A DNA stretch of 64,000 bases from an uncultured Lachnospiraceae bacterium. GTDB taxonomy: Bacteria > Bacillota > Clostridia > Lachnospirales > Lachnospiraceae. The DNA lies in NCBI GenBank assembly GCA_947169385.1, contig CAMVPR010000006.1, positions 1-64,000 of the forward strand, in the 5' to 3' direction. A program made the translations under genes and the position numbers. The notes under the pieces were generated by a model. It made no database searches. It was not told the origin of the DNA and saw only the letters and a program-made list of their open reading frames with translations. Shown one piece after another: positions 63,149-64,000 of this stretch (positions are counted from its first letter, which is position 1; each line of letters begins with the position of its first letter).

Positions 63149-64000
63149 TTATATAAATCTCTCTGTCTCCTGTGTAAGTTCCTTGAAATTCTCAGTATTA
63201 TTATTGCTTGACGCAAGAATCTCTGAGATTGATGTAACCATATCTTCAGCTGAATTAGCGATGTCACTTGTATTAACCGTACACTGAGTAATACTCTCGG
63301 TAACATTCTCTATAGCCAATGTCATCTCATCCATAGAACGATTGATTGTCTCTGCATTAGTACTGAAAGCATTGAAGTACTTCTGAACCTGATCGGCATC
63401 ATCATAGTAGGTGTCGCCCATCTCTTTAAAGCTATTGTAGTCATTCTCAATAACAACACCCATATTCTTGATGAGGTTCTCTGAATTACTCATAAGATTC
63501 TCAACGGCCTCGACAACATTTGCAGAAATCTTCTGAATATTGGTAGCCGATGTTCTTGAATCATCAGCAAGCTTAGAAATCTCTTCAGCAACTACCGCGA
63601 AACCACGTCCTGCTTCACCCGCTCTTGCTGCCTCAATAGAAGCATTCAATGCAAGAAGGTTAGTCTGTGACGCAATTGAAAGAATGTCATTAGATAGTGC
63701 GTTAATCTCATCAACCTGACGCGCATCTTGAATAGCAAGATTAAGAGACTCGGTACTTCTCTCAAGATCACTCTTGATGTTCTCTTGCTTGGTAATACAT
63801 TCATTCCTGATATCGTTGGCACGCTTCTGCATCTCATTAACGTAATTAGTTCCGTCCTCAGTCTCTTCGACAATCTGCTCAACCTTAGATTTAACTTCCA
63901 TAGATGAAGCCATCATCTCTTCGGTAGAAGCACTTACACCCTCCATAGTAGCATGAAGCTCTTCTGTAGCTGCAGAGATTGTAGTTGCGTTGTCATTGGA
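63149..64000 (-). CDS. Methyl-accepting chemotaxis protein, 5' end beyond window
   Basis: An open frame running off the right edge; only the C-terminal 283 residues are seen. It holds the MCP signalling domain with the canonical tip [20 protein letters not shown] and long flanking coiled coils. Two stretches ([17 protein letters not shown] and [17 protein letters not shown]) belong to methylation/adaptation helices. There is no C-terminal CheR pentapeptide (ends TQETERFI). Sensor type cannot be judged. Translation must begin upstream of 64000. Confidence 0.9.
   Translation of the reverse strand, partial: SNDNATTISAATEELHATMEGVSASTEEMMASSMEVKSKVEQIVEETEDGTNYVNEMQKRANDIRNECITKQENIKSDLERSTESLNLAIQDARQVDEINALSNDILSIASQTNLLALNASIEAARAGEAGRGFAVVAEEISKLADDSRTSATNIQKISANVVEAVENLMSNSENLIKNMGVVIENDYNSFKEMGDTYYDDADQVQKYFNAFSTNAETINRSMDEMTLAIENVTESITQCTVNTSDIANSAEDMVTSISEILASSNNNTENFKELTQETERFI

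Noticed and set aside
1-64000. tRNA or rRNA genes
   Set aside because: No cloverleaf with a GGTTCGA-type arm or rRNA-like segment was recognised by eye; a tRNAscan run would settle it.

Overview
The window looks like a chromosomal segment of a low-GC Gram-positive anaerobe, most likely a Lachnospiraceae-type Clostridium. The evidence is strong AGGAGG ribosome-binding sites, rubrerythrin, a GSIII glutamine synthetase, an ANTAR-type nitrogen regulator, type IV pilin-like proteins, many DUF4143 ATPases, BspA-type repeats and secreted Ala/Ser-linker proteins. Assignment below family is a guess. No tRNA, rRNA, CRISPR array, transposase or phage gene was recognised.

Layout. 1-447: dispersed repeats and an inverted duplication. 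448-11,803 (minus strand): an HD phosphohydrolase with a DUF1846 protein, two large helical proteins of unknown function (2568-4217, 7709-10906), a soluble PAS-PAS chemoreceptor, a membrane-anchored unknown protein and two small membrane proteins. 12,024-19,066: two hybrid histidine kinases (FIST- and dCache-type) around an exported Ig-like/class V aminotransferase fusion. 19,174-20,202: a papain-like protease between composite repeats. 20,231-32,650: a four-gene pseudopilin operon whose first gene encodes a 3473-residue prepilin-like giant with GLUG and FN3-like repeats. 33,000-39,478: rubrerythrin, small hydrolase, YccF, two DUF4143 ATPases, a divergent peptide deformylase and an aldo/keto reductase. 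39,849-47,897: ANTAR regulator, glutamine synthetase and GltD/GltB. 48,371-54,667: an AT-rich accessory island (unknown protein, XRE regulator, patatin phospholipase, large unknown partner, WYL regulator, LRR membrane protein). 55,004-56,299: a third DUF4143 ATPase. 56,567-60,556: Amt-PII fusion and GSIII. 60,700-64,000: DUF3137-LemA-membrane protein operon and a truncated chemoreceptor.

How genes work together. The nitrogen genes form a coherent regulon. An ANTAR protein is encoded beside glnA. The leaders of gltB, glnN and amt each hold a small hairpin with an A-x-x-G hexaloop (AATGGC or AAAGGC) that overlaps the 5' arm of a terminator-like stem, as expected of ANTAR antitermination. The pilin operon looks like a minor-pilin tip complex carrying a giant adhesin; the pilus motor genes are not in the window. 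The patatin/unknown/WYL/XRE cluster resembles a regulated defence-type module, but no nucleotide cyclase or other known sensor was recognised, so it is a candidate undescribed system.

Two dispersed repeat families run through the intergenic space: A, a hairpin with ends TGTCATCCTGAG/CTCAGAATGACA, and B, a GTAGCGG...CCGCTAC element enclosing two hairpins.
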